Shown: positions 28,288 to 39,362, counted from the stretch's first letter. The stretch is DNA of 64,000 bases from an uncultured Bacteroides sp. (GCF_963677715.1 NZ_OY782495.1:682001-746000), one strand, 5' to 3'. Numbers and translations are program-made. Notes: generated by a model from the letters alone, not told the origin.

Positions 28288-29010
28288 TCACTTTCCTGTT
28301 TCAAGAAAAGTTTTAAAACAGTTTATGTTGTCAAACAAGCCATCATTCTCCACATTCTCCAATTCACTTTTCGAGTGAGTGCCGTTTGTTACTCCGAATG
28401 AATATTTACAACCTGCATTTTTCCCTTCGGCCAGGTCGGAAGGTGTATCTCCTATCTTTATCACTTTTCTAACATCGGTAACGTGGCACAATTCCATGGC
28501 TCGAAAGATCATAAAAGGTGCAGGACGTGCGCTTTTTACCTGATCGCTGCTAACCGAAGCATTTATTAGTTCCGTACCTGCATAGTTTTCATCTAATCCT
28601 TTATCCCAGCATAATCGGTGCAAAATAATATCTGTTACTTCACGATAAAAACCTGTTGTTAATGCTATTTTTATACCATTCAACTTTAAATAATCAAATA
28701 ATTCCAAAGTCCCTTCGGTAGGACAAACCGGAGTGTTTTTGTAATGATTTTCAAGTGTATGTTTAAAAATACTATAAGACTTCTCTACTTGTGTGGCTAT
28801 TTCTATCCCGGGGCTACCTATTAGTTGTCTCTTCCAAAGAGTTTCAAATACGGTTACTTTAGACCAACCCATCATCGAATTAATCTCTTCTCTGGTAACA
28901 ACAAGGCCGGTTTGCCCCACAGCCTCAAAAAAACATTTTTCAACTTCCTGCTTGTCTTGCACGGTAGTACCTGCCATATCAAAAACTACCATTTCTACAT
29001 TCTGTAACAT
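28288..29010 (-). CDS. Phosphonoacetaldehyde hydrolase-like HAD enzyme (PhnX/phosphonatase-like)
   Basis: Cytoplasmic HAD-superfamily hydrolase of 240 residues, expected to split the C-P bond of phosphonoacetaldehyde into acetaldehyde and phosphate. HAD motifs: nucleophile VFDMAGTTV (D11, with the Ala of phosphonatases at position 13), motif II LTTGFYR, and KIGDTPSDLAEGKNAG for the acidic pair. MMGWSKVTVFETL places K51 at the Schiff-base Lys (K53) of PhnX, which supports true C-P cleavage. SARPAPFMIFRAME resembles the phosphonatase cap-linked motif. It is divergent from the PbfA/PhnW operon, with only the XRE-cupin gene in between, which fits an aminoethylphosphonate pathway. Confidence 0.82.
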   Translation of the reverse strand: MLQNVEMVVFDMAGTTVQDKQEVEKCFFEAVGQTGLVVTREEINSMMGWSKVTVFETLWKRQLIGSPGIEIATQVEKSYSIFKHTLENHYKNTPVCPTEGTLELFDYLKLNGIKIALTTGFYREVTDIILHRLCWDKGLDENYAGTELINASVSSDQVKSARPAPFMIFRAMELCHVTDVRKVIKIGDTPSDLAEGKNAGCKYSFGVTNGTHSKSELENVENDGLFDNINCFKTFLETGK

Positions 29011-29021
29011 ATATTTTTCCT

Positions 29022-29594
29022 TTAATTAAATAATAAGTAAATTACAAGTATTTGTGCGTTTTTCCCTGATTTATTGATTTTCAAATGAGGCACCCGCCCG
29101 TCGAAGAATAGCGAGTCTCCCTGCTTCAAGCTTAGAATGACATCATTCAGCCTATAGTCTATATCCCCTTCAATAAGGTAGATGAATTCCATACCATCCG
29201 TGGTTACCATTTCGCGCTTAGCCTGTGGTTCCAAGTTTAGAAACACAGCATTAAATGTTATATCCTTAAATGATTGACTCATTATATTGAAATAGTTAAA
29301 CCCAACCGATTCTTCTTTTTCAATGGGAGTATAATTTCCCTTTTCTATGAGCAGATAAAACGGAGAATTCGTTACGTATTCAATGTTTTCAAAAAAGGCA
29401 GAAGGGCTCTCTTTCAGAGCGGCAATAATATTAAATAATACCGGAAGCGAAGGTATGGTCCTCCCATTCTCCACTCGGGATAACAAGCCTTTGCTTATCC
29501 CCGAAGCAATAGCAATATCTACCAGTTTCTGTTCTTTCGAAAGTCTGATTTCTTTTATGCGCTTACCTACACAATTAATTTGATCTCTATTCAT
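29022..29594 (-). CDS. XRE-family regulator with C-terminal cupin domain
   Basis: 190 residues. Helix-turn-helix at about 8-62 (GKRIKEIRLSKEQKLVDIAIASGISKGLLSRVENG) and a cupin sensor domain at about 110-185 (MEFIYLIEGDIDYRLNDVILSLKQGDSLFFDGRVPHLKI). This architecture is used for control of small-molecule catabolism, with the cupin binding the inducer. It lies 11 bp before the PhnX-like gene and 188 bp from the divergent PbfA-like gene, so it probably controls both directions of the phosphonate locus in response to aminoethylphosphonate or an intermediate. Confidence 0.88.
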   Translation of the reverse strand: MNRDQINCVGKRIKEIRLSKEQKLVDIAIASGISKGLLSRVENGRTIPSLPVLFNIIAALKESPSAFFENIEYVTNSPFYLLIEKGNYTPIEKEESVGFNYFNIMSQSFKDITFNAVFLNLEPQAKREMVTTDGMEFIYLIEGDIDYRLNDVILSLKQGDSLFFDGRVPHLKINKSGKNAQILVIYLLFN

Positions 29595-29782
29595 ACTGTT
29601 TACATATAGTAAAATAAAAAATAACCTATTCTATTTTGTCTTTGCAAATATAGGCAAAAGATAATAGTCTTTAAATAGCCTTATGCTCATTTAATTAATA
29701 TATAATGCAACTGCAATATGAATGTAACGAGGTTCCTATTTATTTGCAGTGTAAATCAAATTAAAGTTTAATATAAGTAAAC

Positions 29783-31126
29783 ATGAATCAGATAATGAAT
29801 AAAGCTGAAGGGGATATAAACTGTACCAGTGCCAGAACAGAATGGCTGGAAAGTTTACCTGAAAAAACGATAAAAAAGATCAAAGAAGATGCAGACTCTT
29901 TTTTGCATCAGGCATTATCCACACCTTGTATGGAGGTGCTAGAAGAATGCGACGGCCCATATATAATGACCTCTTCTGGGCGGAAAATATTAGATTTTCA
30001 TGGTAATAATATCCATCAGGTTGGCTATCGGAATAAGCAGGTAATCGACGCAGTTATAGCTATGCTCACAAAACTGCCGTTTTCTCCACGCAGGTACACC
30101 AATCAAGCGGCAATTGAACTTGCGCAGCGGCTCACTACAAAAGTACCGGGTTTAAACAGCGTACTTTTTGCTCCCGGAGGTTCCGAGGCCAACTCCATGG
30201 CATTAAAACTGGCACGCATTGCCACGGGAAAATTCAAAGTGGTATCCATGTGGGGAGCTTTTCACGGCGCCGGTCTGGACACCATTTCTGTGGGAGGAGA
30301 AGCTTCTTTCAGAAAAAACATAGGCCCTTTGCTATCGGGAACAGAACATGTTCCACAGCCCGATAGCTATCGCTCGTTCTGGGAGAACGACAAAGAGCAA
30401 GACATTTATGTTGCTTATGTGCGACAGGTTTTCGAGTGTGAGGGCGATGTAGGTGCATTCATCGCAGAAACCATACGCAATACAGATGTGCAAATCCCTA
30501 CACTTAATTTCTGGCAAAAGATAAGAGCACTATGCGACGAATTTGGAGTTGTGCTTATTCTTGATGAAATTCCAATTGCCATAGGCCGCACCGGACGATT
30601 CTTTGCATTTGAGCATTATGGCATTGTGCCGGATATCGTTACCATCGGTAAGGGACTTGGCGGTGGGGTCTTCCCTATGGCTGCGCTTCTTACTAACGAC
30701 AAGTTTAATATTGCCGCCGAACACTCGGTCGGACATTTTACGCATGAAAAATCGCCATTGGGAAGTGCGGCTGGTTTAGCGGTATTGGACATTATTGAAG
30801 AACAGCATCTATTGCAACGTACACAACAGCTTGGAGAGTTAATGAAAAAACGTCTTTTGGAAATGAAAGATCGTTTTGAAATGATTGGAGATGTTCGTGG
30901 TATCGGTCTTTTATGGGGCATTGATCTTGTAACTGACAGAATAACGAAAAACAGAGCGGCGGATGAAGCGGAAAAAGTGCTGTACGATTGTATTAAAAAC
31001 GGGCTGAGTTTTAAAGTATCTCTGGGTAATGTCATTAATCTATGTCCAGCATTGATCATCAGCGAACCCGAACTAAATCGCGCTCTTGACATTCTCGAAA
31101 ATGCTTTCCGCAAATTCATACATTGA
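29783..31126 (+). CDS. pbfA: Class-III PLP enzyme, PbfA-like (R)-1-hydroxy-2-aminoethylphosphonate ammonia-lyase
   Basis: 447-residue PLP enzyme of aminotransferase class III. Lys290 in TIGKGLGGGVFPMAA is the PLP Schiff-base Lys, and LILDEIPIAIGRTG is the cofactor Asp region. The segment LDFHGNNIHQVGYRNK near residue 72 resembles the DFHGNNxHQVG motif I associate with PbfA, which converts hydroxylated 2-aminoethylphosphonate to phosphonoacetaldehyde and ammonia. Its neighbours PhnW and PhnX-like use the same intermediate, which supports the call. A true transaminase (for example an ornithine- or acetylornithine-type) is the alternative. The carrier gene starts 4 bp after the stop. Confidence 0.75.
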   Translation: MNQIMNKAEGDINCTSARTEWLESLPEKTIKKIKEDADSFLHQALSTPCMEVLEECDGPYIMTSSGRKILDFHGNNIHQVGYRNKQVIDAVIAMLTKLPFSPRRYTNQAAIELAQRLTTKVPGLNSVLFAPGGSEANSMALKLARIATGKFKVVSMWGAFHGAGLDTISVGGEASFRKNIGPLLSGTEHVPQPDSYRSFWENDKEQDIYVAYVRQVFECEGDVGAFIAETIRNTDVQIPTLNFWQKIRALCDEFGVVLILDEIPIAIGRTGRFFAFEHYGIVPDIVTIGKGLGGGVFPMAALLTNDKFNIAAEHSVGHFTHEKSPLGSAAGLAVLDIIEEQHLLQRTQQLGELMKKRLLEMKDRFEMIGDVRGIGLLWGIDLVTDRITKNRAADEAEKVLYDCIKNGLSFKVSLGNVINLCPALIISEPELNRALDILENAFRKFIH

Positions 31127-31130
31127 AATA

Positions 31131-32432
31131 ATGAAAGCATTGAAATACAAAATTCAACAATGGCTATTACTACAACCCCAATGGGTGTTTGCTCTTTATG
31201 CCTCGCTAACAGCTTTTCTGACCTATTCGTGCATGTATGCATTCAGGAAACCTTTCACGGTGGGTGTTTATGAGGGTCTAAATTTCTTAGGCGTTGATTA
31301 TAAAATATGGCTCATTACCTCGCAAGTCGTAGGCTATACTCTGAGTAAATTTATTGGCATAAAATATATATCGGAATTAAAACCCTCGTCGAGAGCCGGC
31401 TATATACTAATTCTGGTAGGCCTATCCGAATTTGCTTTATTACTCTTCTGGCTGGTTCCTGCACCCTATAATTTTATCTTTATGTTTTGTAACGGGCTAC
31501 CGCTGGGAATGATTTGGGGAGTGGTTTTCAGTTACTTGGAAGGACGCAAGCTTACTGAATTGTTGGGCGCCGGACTTAGTGTCAGTTTCATTATTGCATC
31601 GGGAGTCGTTAAGTCCATAGGAGAATTGGTTATGGTAGATTTCCATATCAGTGAGTTTGGCATGCCTTTCATTACCGGACTGATCTTTGCTCTTCCATTA
31701 GTGCTATCGGTATTTTTTATGGATTGCCTTCCTCCCCCAACTGCTGAAGATGAGCGTTTGAGAACGAAAAGATTACCCATGAACAAGCAAGAACGAAAAG
31801 CCTTTTTGAAACAGTTTTCCACAGGAATCGTTTTGCTCGTAATTACGTATGTTTTCCTAACCGTATTCAGAGATCTTCGCGATAATTTTTCCGTTGAAAT
31901 CTGGCGCTCAATCGGATACGTAAATGACCCGGCTATTTTCACACTCACCGAACTCCCTGTTGCTCTGTTTACATTGCTATCACTGGCGCTTGTCACATTT
32001 ATCCGATCTAATTATAAAGCATTCAATATCATTCTGGCTATCATACTTTTAGGTTTTTCAATAATCATCGCATCTACCTTATTTTATAATTTAAAAATCA
32101 TTGGCGGGGAACTTTGGATGATTTTGATCGGAATCGGACTTTACCTGGGATATATTCCTTTTAACGCATTTCTGTACGAGAGACTTATTTCTTCTTTCAA
32201 ATATATTAGCAACATTGGTTTCCTTATCTATGTATCGGATGCTTTTGGATACCTGGGAAGTCTTAGCGTGGTATTTTATAAAAACTTTTTTAATTCAAAC
32301 ATCAGTTGGATGTCCTTTTTCGTACATGCAGTTCCTTGGTGTTCGTTACTCGGAGTGATATTAATTATCGCTTCTTTCTTTTATTTTAAAATGAAATACA
32401 AACAATATAAATTAAGATTTGAAAATGAATAA
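31131..32432 (+). CDS. MFS-like carrier, DUF5690 family (probable phosphonate permease)
   Basis: 433 residues from ATG 31131, about 12 membrane helices. The frame extends upstream to a TTG inside the previous gene, but ATG 31131, 4 bp after that stop, is the likelier start. [23 protein letters not shown] resembles the N-terminal region of OPA/UhpC-type organophosphate carriers and the Bacteroidetes DUF5690 family, and [24 protein letters not shown] resembles the central motif. OPA carriers exchange phosphate for organic phosphates, so import of aminoethylphosphonate is a reasonable role. Overlaps phnW by 8 bp, implying translational coupling. Confidence 0.72.
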   Translation: MKALKYKIQQWLLLQPQWVFALYASLTAFLTYSCMYAFRKPFTVGVYEGLNFLGVDYKIWLITSQVVGYTLSKFIGIKYISELKPSSRAGYILILVGLSEFALLLFWLVPAPYNFIFMFCNGLPLGMIWGVVFSYLEGRKLTELLGAGLSVSFIIASGVVKSIGELVMVDFHISEFGMPFITGLIFALPLVLSVFFMDCLPPPTAEDERLRTKRLPMNKQERKAFLKQFSTGIVLLVITYVFLTVFRDLRDNFSVEIWRSIGYVNDPAIFTLTELPVALFTLLSLALVTFIRSNYKAFNIILAIILLGFSIIIASTLFYNLKIIGGELWMILIGIGLYLGYIPFNAFLYERLISSFKYISNIGFLIYVSDAFGYLGSLSVVFYKNFFNSNISWMSFFVHAVPWCSLLGVILIIASFFYFKMKYKQYKLRFENE

Positions 32433-33540
32433 GAATGATTTACCCGAAAACCCCTACTTGCTGCTTACACCCGGTCCGCTATCTACGAGCAAGACTGTGA
32501 AAGCAGCGATGCTGCGCGACTGGTGCACATGGGATGATGATTATAACCTGAATATTGTTCAGGAAATACGCCACAGGCTTGTTGCACTGGCCACACAAAA
32601 CCGCGAAGGTTATACTTCCGTGCTACTGCAAGGAAGCGGCACCTACGTAGTGGAATCTGTAATCGGCACAGTAGTGCCCGCATCCGGTAAATTGTTAATC
32701 ATCGCAAATGGTGCTTACGGAATGCGCATGATTCAAATTGCTCAAACACTTCGAATTGCTTATGAGGCCTATACACTACCTGAAGTCAATATGCCGGACA
32801 CGGATCATATAAAGCAAATTCTTGAAAATATGCCCGACATTACTCATGTGGCGGTGGTACATAGCGAAACCACAACAGGCATGATGAATCCCGTGCGTAA
32901 AATAGCCACATTGGCCCAACAATATAACAAAACAACCATTGTAGACGCTATGAGCAGTTTTGGTGGAGTGGTCATGGATATAGATGAATGGGGAATCGAT
33001 TATATCATAAGTTCGGCAAACAAATGCATACAAGGTGTGCCGGGCTTTGGCTTTGTGGTTGCCCGAAAAGAAAAAATTGCGCAATGCAAAAATCAGGCTC
33101 GTTCGCTCTCTCTTGATTTATACGACCAGTGGGCTACCATGGAAAAAGGGAACGGCAAATGGCGCTTTACCTCGCCTACCCATGTGGTCAGAGCTTTTTT
33201 GCAAGCACTCGTTGAACTGGAAGAGGAAGGTGGAGTTGAGAAAAGACAGAAACGCTATGTTGAAAACCAAAAGACACTTGTCTGCGGAATGAGAGAACTT
33301 GGATTTGAAACACTGCTACCGGATACCATGCAATCTCATATAATAACCTCATTCCTTTCACCTTCTTCAGAAAAATATGAGTTCTTAAAGTTTTATCACC
33401 TTTTAAAAGAAAACGGATTTATTATTTATCCGGGTAAGGTGGCTCAAAGCGAAACATTCCGTATAGGAGATATTGGTGAAGTATATCCAAAGGATATCGA
33501 AAATTTAATAAATGTAATTAATAAGATAAAATTCTGGTAA
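32425..33540 (+). CDS. phnW: 2-aminoethylphosphonate-pyruvate transaminase
   Basis: 371-residue PLP enzyme (class V fold) transferring the amino group of 2-aminoethylphosphonate to pyruvate to give phosphonoacetaldehyde and alanine. PhnW hallmarks: [18 protein letters not shown] at the start, [36 protein letters not shown], and the PLP-Lys segment [16 protein letters not shown] (K200). I chose ATG 32425; the open frame also begins with a TTG two codons earlier. Product feeds the PhnX-like hydrolase. The stop is followed by a 175-bp gap without a clear terminator. Confidence 0.92.
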   Translation: MNKNDLPENPYLLLTPGPLSTSKTVKAAMLRDWCTWDDDYNLNIVQEIRHRLVALATQNREGYTSVLLQGSGTYVVESVIGTVVPASGKLLIIANGAYGMRMIQIAQTLRIAYEAYTLPEVNMPDTDHIKQILENMPDITHVAVVHSETTTGMMNPVRKIATLAQQYNKTTIVDAMSSFGGVVMDIDEWGIDYIISSANKCIQGVPGFGFVVARKEKIAQCKNQARSLSLDLYDQWATMEKGNGKWRFTSPTHVVRAFLQALVELEEEGGVEKRQKRYVENQKTLVCGMRELGFETLLPDTMQSHIITSFLSPSSEKYEFLKFYHLLKENGFIIYPGKVAQSETFRIGDIGEVYPKDIENLINVINKIKFW

Positions 33541-33715
33541 CCCCGGAAGCTTTAGTTTCGTATGTGTAAACAGATTTTAGTAATATAACACAAATTTAAT
33601 ATAATCATAAAACAGTGCTAACTCAATAGTAATATAAACGTGGTACTTTTACTCCATAAAAAAAAGTCTTTCACCAATATATACGGATATTTAATAACAG
33701 TAAAATAAGGAAACA

Positions 33716-34258
33716 ATGAAAAGGAAAGTAAGTTTGATTTTAATTTTCATGTGCTCTATAATTTCGGCTTATTCTCAAACAAGCTACATGGCCGACATTA
33801 GCAATTTTAATAAAAATGAAGCTACAACTACAAATGTTTCAAGGGTTTATTTTAAATTTCTGGCAGTATCGCAGCTTGATTATATTAAAAATGTTAGCAC
33901 TGAAACAGCCGGCACTCATTTTCTGGGAGATACCATTGCCAGAAAAGTATATCTATTAAAACAAAGGTACACCTATAAAGAGCCCATTTCTCCCGGAAGC
34001 TTTGCTACGAAGACAATTTTCCGCAAACAGGAAATTTACAATTCGGTAAATAAGATCGAAAAATATCTTAAAAAAAGCATAAAAGGCGGTGAAGTGAGTA
34101 AGGATGCAGCTCGGGAAGAATACAATAAAGTACTCGATGTGGCTCTTAATGTTTTGGATGAAGATACAGATAAATTTGAGCACAGATTAAGTTCTGTGAA
34201 TGGAGATGCAGCAAGATTGCTGAAGATCTATATTAACGAAGTACAACTTAAAGAGTAG
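33716..34258 (+). CDS. Secreted protein of unknown function in the phosphonate locus
   Basis: 180 residues with a signal peptide (MKRKVSLILIFMCSIISAYSQ). The mature part is charged and mostly helical by appearance (EIYNSVNKIEKYLKKSIKGG, EYNKVLDVALNVLDEDTDKFEH). No family is recognised. It lies between phnW and the SusC gene, so it may be periplasmic and linked to uptake or sensing of the phosphonate substrate; this rests on position only. Confidence 0.7.
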   Translation: MKRKVSLILIFMCSIISAYSQTSYMADISNFNKNEATTTNVSRVYFKFLAVSQLDYIKNVSTETAGTHFLGDTIARKVYLLKQRYTYKEPISPGSFATKTIFRKQEIYNSVNKIEKYLKKSIKGGEVSKDAAREEYNKVLDVALNVLDEDTDKFEHRLSSVNGDAARLLKIYINEVQLKE

Positions 34259-34398
34259 ATCTGTTGCCAGAGGCCTAAACTTCCTCTCTTTTATTTTAAT
34301 GATTGATTGTATTGTAATTATTTTAAGACAATAATAATTACGATAGAGAGAACTTTTTGCACTATCAAAAAAAATTATAGTCTCAAAAACAAATTGTT

Positions 34399-37300
34399 AT
34401 GTCAAAAATCGTAAAAGTATTTTGGTTTTTCTTATTGCTTTTGTATAGCACCTTCTCGTATTCTCAAAAGGTTGCTATACATGGTGAGATAATCGATTCA
34501 GAAGGCTCGGCATTACCCGGAGTAAGTGTAATGCTTAAACATGATGTGGGATCGATTAGTGATATCGAAGGTCAATTTAGCATTTCTGCTGCTGTAGGCG
34601 ACACACTTACATTTTCATATGTAGGTTTTCAGACAAAGAGAGTAAGAATCGACCGGCTCTCAGAGATGAAAGTAATTCTTCAAGAATCTTCCATATCCAT
34701 CAAAGAGGTGGTAGTTACCGCCCTGGGAATCGAGAAGAAGGAATCTACCATTGGTTATTCTGTTCGTGAAGTGGACGGAAAAGAATTGGTCAAGGCCAGA
34801 GATCCGAATCCGATTACAGGGTTGGCCGGAAAAGTAGCAGGTTTGTCGGTTGGAGCTTCGACTGAGATGCTCCGAAAACCGAATGTTCTTTTAAGAGGTG
34901 ACGAGCTGACATTGTACGTTGTCGATGGGGTACCGATCAGTTCAGACACCTGGAATATCAGTCCGGATGATATTGACAACTACTCGGTACTGAAAGGTCC
35001 GGCTGCTGCGGCTTTATATGGTAGCCGTGCTCAAAACGGAGCTATTCTTATTACCACCAAGAAAGGAGTAAAGGGAAAAAAAGGTACGGTTATCGAGTTT
35101 AATTCGTCCAATATGTTCGATAAAGGATTTCTTGCCTTTCCAAGGCTCCAGGATGAATACGGCGCCGGAGAAAATGAATTGTATGCTTTTGGAGATGGTA
35201 AAGGAGGTGGATTAAACGACAACGACTACGACGTATGGGGGCCAAAGTTCAGGGGGCAGTTAATTCCTCAATATGATGGAGAGTACACTCCGGATAAAAC
35301 ATGGTCAACTGTTTTCCCGGGCGGATATACTTATGAAGGTTATATCAAACCTACGCCTTACGTTGCACGCGGTAAAAACAATCTTCAAAATTTTCTTCGT
35401 ACAGGCTTTCAAACAACCGATAATATTTCTATAACAAAGAGCGGTGAAGATTATTCTATTCGTACTTCACTATCGCATTCATATCAGAAAAGTATTATTC
35501 CTAACATGTCTTTGAACATAACCAATTTTAATGTTTATGCTTCATACAATATTAATAAGAAATTCTCGATAGATGCAAATATGAACTTCAACTACCAGTA
35601 TACGCCAAACTACCCTGATGTAGATTATGGCCCGAATAGTTTGATATACTGTATGAGTATCTGGACTGGTGCAGATTGGGACATAAACGATCCGAAGATA
35701 AAGGGAATCTGGCAAGATGGTAAAGTGGGTATTCAACCTATTTTTGCCGAATATCAGCGTTATCACAATCCTTGGGCAATGGTGAACTACTGGCTACGCG
35801 GACACGATAAAAAAGATACTTATGGATATGTGACCGGACATTATATTATCGACGATCATCTGAATATGAGTTTGCGTACACAAATTTCAACTTACGATTT
35901 GCTCCGTACGGAAAAAATGCCTGTTTGGGCGCATCCTTACGGTCGCGACCAAAATTTGGGTGATTACCGTGAAGACAAACGCAGATTGACAGACAGCAAT
36001 ACGGATTTGCAGTTGAATTATAATTATATGCTTGGTAACTTTGTACAGCTTTCGGGACTTGTCGGCGGAAATCTACGTATTTTCTCCTATAATTCGAGCT
36101 TTACATCTACCGATTATTTAATTATTCCGGGGGTCTACTCTTTCAGTAATTCACTCAATCCTATACAGTCGAATAATTTTTCCTCAAAAATGAATATTTT
36201 CAGTGGTTATGCGGCAATGGATCTTGATTTCGGTAAATATGCAACCCTGTCGGCAACGGCCCGGGTTGATAAATCTTCGGCCATTCTCACTAGCAACGAT
36301 ACTTATTTTTACCCTAGCATATCGGTTGCCTCACTTGTATCCGATTATGTGAAACTGCCCGAATTCATTTCATCATTAAAAATCAGAGGATCTTTTGCTG
36401 CGGTTCGCGGTACTACAACCAGTGAAACAATCGGGACGGCACCATTTAATACAATAACCGCTCTGGGCGGAAGTATTTCAAATAATATTAATGGTTATCC
36501 TCTGGATTATGGCAGTAATTATCAATCACCTTACGGAGGACCGACTTATGAGCTGAATTCGTTATACAAATTGTCTAAACAATATAATAATCAGTCGTCG
36601 GCATCTTATTCAGATAATCAATCGGATCCGAATATTAAGCCTTTCAATCGTGTTAGTTACGAAGAAGGTTTTGATATAAAAATGCTAAAAAACAGACTTG
36701 CCCTTTCTGCCACGGCTTTTCAGTATATAGATGGCCCTCAGATACTTTTGAATGATATTTCAATAACAAGCGGATATACCGGTTATTATATCAATGCGTT
36801 AAAAACGCGCAAGACAGGTTTAGAGCTATCTCTTACGGGAACTCCGATACAGACTCCGGGGGGATTTAATTGGGACGTCATGGCCAATTGGAGTACTTAC
36901 AAAGACGTTTATACCAAACTTCCGGAAGGACAAGATTCGTATAGAAACTTTTTCAAAGAAGGAGACCGCACAGATAAGCTATATGGAACAGCCTTCTATA
37001 AATCAAAAGACGGACAGATTATTCATGATACGGCCGGAAAGCCTCTTGTTATGCAAGTTGATCAGTATCTTGGAAATCTGATCGGAAAATTCCAATGGGG
37101 ACTCTCTAATAAGTTTACGTACAAAGACGTTTTCCTCAGTTTCCAGTTTGATGGTAATGTGGGTGGTGTAACTGTTGACTATATGCATAATAAAACAATG
37201 AGCGGCGGCCGCAATATCGAAACGGTTCAAGGTAGTTTAGGTGTTGCCCGTGATTTAGATGATCAGCATGCCGGTGATAAAACGTATCCGGGAGCATATA

Positions 37301-37707
37301 TAGGAAAAGGAGTTGTAGTATCAAATAATGTTGGCATTCAATACGATACAAAAACAGGTAGTATTACCAATTATGATCAACTTCAGTTTGCCCCTAACAC
37401 TACACCGACTCATGTTCAGGATTATGTAAGCCAATATTACGGCATCAGCGAAGCCAATCTGATGAGTAAAACATATGCCAAGCTTCGTGAATTGACTATC
37501 GGTTATACTCTCCCATACAAATGGCTTGCTCCATATAAACTCACAAAAGTATCAGTTGCTTTTGTTGCCAGAAATTTACTTTATCTGTATGGTGATTCTC
37601 GTTTTAAAGATGTTGATCTTGATGAATATAATGGTGAAACAAGCCAGACCTCTCTTCAATCGCCGACAACACGCAGATTCGGATTTAATGTAAATGTTGT
37701 ATTCTGA
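34399..37707 (+). CDS. SusC/RagA TonB-dependent transporter (phosphonate-linked)
   Basis: 1102-residue outer-membrane importer. Signal peptide (cleavage near TFSYSQ), a carboxypeptidase-regulatory-like domain (VAIHGEIIDSEGSALPGVSVML), TonB-box-like SIKEVVVTALGIEKK, plug with LYVVDGVPI and DNYSVLKGPAAAALYGSRAQNGAILITTKKG, then a long barrel ending RRFGFNVNVVF. Unlike the SusC at 4406-7828 it lacks an STN domain, so it is not coupled to an ECF/FecR switch; the XRE-cupin protein is the only nearby regulator. It pairs with the SusD-like gene 19 bp downstream. Confidence 0.94.
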   Translation: MSKIVKVFWFFLLLLYSTFSYSQKVAIHGEIIDSEGSALPGVSVMLKHDVGSISDIEGQFSISAAVGDTLTFSYVGFQTKRVRIDRLSEMKVILQESSISIKEVVVTALGIEKKESTIGYSVREVDGKELVKARDPNPITGLAGKVAGLSVGASTEMLRKPNVLLRGDELTLYVVDGVPISSDTWNISPDDIDNYSVLKGPAAAALYGSRAQNGAILITTKKGVKGKKGTVIEFNSSNMFDKGFLAFPRLQDEYGAGENELYAFGDGKGGGLNDNDYDVWGPKFRGQLIPQYDGEYTPDKTWSTVFPGGYTYEGYIKPTPYVARGKNNLQNFLRTGFQTTDNISITKSGEDYSIRTSLSHSYQKSIIPNMSLNITNFNVYASYNINKKFSIDANMNFNYQYTPNYPDVDYGPNSLIYCMSIWTGADWDINDPKIKGIWQDGKVGIQPIFAEYQRYHNPWAMVNYWLRGHDKKDTYGYVTGHYIIDDHLNMSLRTQISTYDLLRTEKMPVWAHPYGRDQNLGDYREDKRRLTDSNTDLQLNYNYMLGNFVQLSGLVGGNLRIFSYNSSFTSTDYLIIPGVYSFSNSLNPIQSNNFSSKMNIFSGYAAMDLDFGKYATLSATARVDKSSAILTSNDTYFYPSISVASLVSDYVKLPEFISSLKIRGSFAAVRGTTTSETIGTAPFNTITALGGSISNNINGYPLDYGSNYQSPYGGPTYELNSLYKLSKQYNNQSSASYSDNQSDPNIKPFNRVSYEEGFDIKMLKNRLALSATAFQYIDGPQILLNDISITSGYTGYYINALKTRKTGLELSLTGTPIQTPGGFNWDVMANWSTYKDVYTKLPEGQDSYRNFFKEGDRTDKLYGTAFYKSKDGQIIHDTAGKPLVMQVDQYLGNLIGKFQWGLSNKFTYKDVFLSFQFDGNVGGVTVDYMHNKTMSGGRNIETVQGSLGVARDLDDQHAGDKTYPGAYIGKGVVVSNNVGIQYDTKTGSITNYDQLQFAPNTTPTHVQDYVSQYYGISEANLMSKTYAKLRELTIGYTLPYKWLAPYKLTKVSVAFVARNLLYLYGDSRFKDVDLDEYNGETSQTSLQSPTTRRFGFNVNVVF

Positions 37708-37726
37708 TAAAATAACACTGTAAAAA

Positions 37727-39307
37727 ATGAAAAAGATGAAAATATCATCGATTATAATTTCACTTACTCTTCTGCTCCTGACCTCATGCAGCGATTTTGA
37801 CGAGTTGAAATTGAATGAAAACTTACCCAATTCGGTCCCTCCATCGTTGCTGCTTAACGGAGCTTTGTATGATTTGCATGATGAACCTTTTGGCAGCAAT
37901 GAACGCTGGTGTCAGTATTTCTTAATCAACTACAGTTACTATGGTAATAACCGTTATGATTTCGGTGCGGGTAAAAACTATTATACGACCCTTAAAAACG
38001 TAGAGAAAATAAAGGATGAATCGAGCTCGCTCACTGAACCGGAAGTTAAAGCATACGATGCCGTGGCAGAATTCATTAAAGCCTATCTATTTACAAAGAT
38101 GAGTCTTGAGATGGGTGATATACCTATGAGCGAAGCCCTGGAAGGTGTTAGTAATCTTACTCCGAAGTATGATGCACAAAAAGACGTATTTACACAAGCA
38201 TTTGCTTTGCTGGAATCGGCCAATACAGAACTCGCCGAATTGATATCAGCGGGAGAGAGCCCGTTGAAAGGTGATTTTTATTATAATAACGATCTAAGTA
38301 AATGGCAGAAACTGGTCAACACATACCGTCTTCGTTTGCTTATTCATCTAAGCAAAAAAGTAGATGATGCCGATTTGAAAGTAAAACAACAGTTTGCCGA
38401 TATCATCGGTAATCCGGCTAAATATCCGGTTATGGAAAGTGCCAATGATAACTTACAGTTCACCTACATCTATCCAACTAATCTTTATCCGAATAATCCC
38501 GGAAATTTCGGTTACGATGCATTACGTGATAATTGCTCCGATACCTATGTGGGGTTACTTAAACAATTGAAAGATCCGCGTCTTTTTATAACCTCAGAGC
38601 CTGTTAGAACGTTGATAGATGCTACTCATCCGGCTACAAGCTTCGATGTTTTTGTGGGAGCCAATGCGGGTGAAGATCTTGGAGAAATGTATAATACAGC
38701 CACCAGCGGAGGCTATTCATTACTAAACAGATATCGCTATTATCGTACATACACGGGAGAGCCGACTCTCGAAGTCAGCTATCAGGAAATGTGCTTCAAT
38801 ATTGCCGAAGCAATTAATCGCGGTTGGATTACGTCAGGAACACTGGGAACGGCTGAAGATTACTACCAAGCCGGCATTAAAACATCAATGGTTTATTATG
38901 ATATACCCGAAGCGGGCAATTTGACTGTGCATTTCTTTAAAGCAGCTGCCAGTTTGAGTGATGCAGATCCGTATGACGATTTTACGATAGCTGTAGACTG
39001 GAATAATTATTATAATCAGCCGACGGTTAAATACGCCGGAGACAATGCAACCGGCTTAACACAAATTTTGCAACAAAAATATATTGCCTTGTATCGCCAT
39101 TCCGGTCTTGAGTCTTATTTTACTTACAGGCGCACAGGTGTCCCCTCATTCGGAACAGGCCCGGGAACAGGTAATAACCAAAAAATTGCCATGCGTTTTC
39201 AATATCCGGATAATGAAAAAACCACAAATACGGATAATTACAATGAGGCACTGAAGCAATATAACGGCAAGGATGATATAAATGGTATCATGTGGATATT
39301 AAAATAA
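37727..39307 (+). CDS. SusD-like outer-membrane lipoprotein (SusD-like_2 group)
   Basis: 526 residues. Lipoprotein signal MKKMKISSIIISLTLLLLTSC with lipobox LLTSC, followed by SDFDELKLNENLPNSVPPSLLLNGALYDLHD, which fits the SusD-like_2 subgroup rather than classical SusD. The body has several predicted helical repeats (YDAVAEFIKAYLFTKMSLEMGDIPMSEAL) and a C-terminal QQKYIALYRHSGLESYFTYRRTGVP motif typical of this group. It is the ligand-binding partner of the preceding SusC. The subgroup is known for varied, not only carbohydrate, ligands, which allows a phosphonate-bearing substrate. Confidence 0.9.
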   Translation: MKKMKISSIIISLTLLLLTSCSDFDELKLNENLPNSVPPSLLLNGALYDLHDEPFGSNERWCQYFLINYSYYGNNRYDFGAGKNYYTTLKNVEKIKDESSSLTEPEVKAYDAVAEFIKAYLFTKMSLEMGDIPMSEALEGVSNLTPKYDAQKDVFTQAFALLESANTELAELISAGESPLKGDFYYNNDLSKWQKLVNTYRLRLLIHLSKKVDDADLKVKQQFADIIGNPAKYPVMESANDNLQFTYIYPTNLYPNNPGNFGYDALRDNCSDTYVGLLKQLKDPRLFITSEPVRTLIDATHPATSFDVFVGANAGEDLGEMYNTATSGGYSLLNRYRYYRTYTGEPTLEVSYQEMCFNIAEAINRGWITSGTLGTAEDYYQAGIKTSMVYYDIPEAGNLTVHFFKAAASLSDADPYDDFTIAVDWNNYYNQPTVKYAGDNATGLTQILQQKYIALYRHSGLESYFTYRRTGVPSFGTGPGTGNNQKIAMRFQYPDNEKTTNTDNYNEALKQYNGKDDINGIMWILK

Positions 39308-39362
39308 GTAACAAATGACTATATTACATTGATTTATAATTTTCAATTAAACAAAAAACATA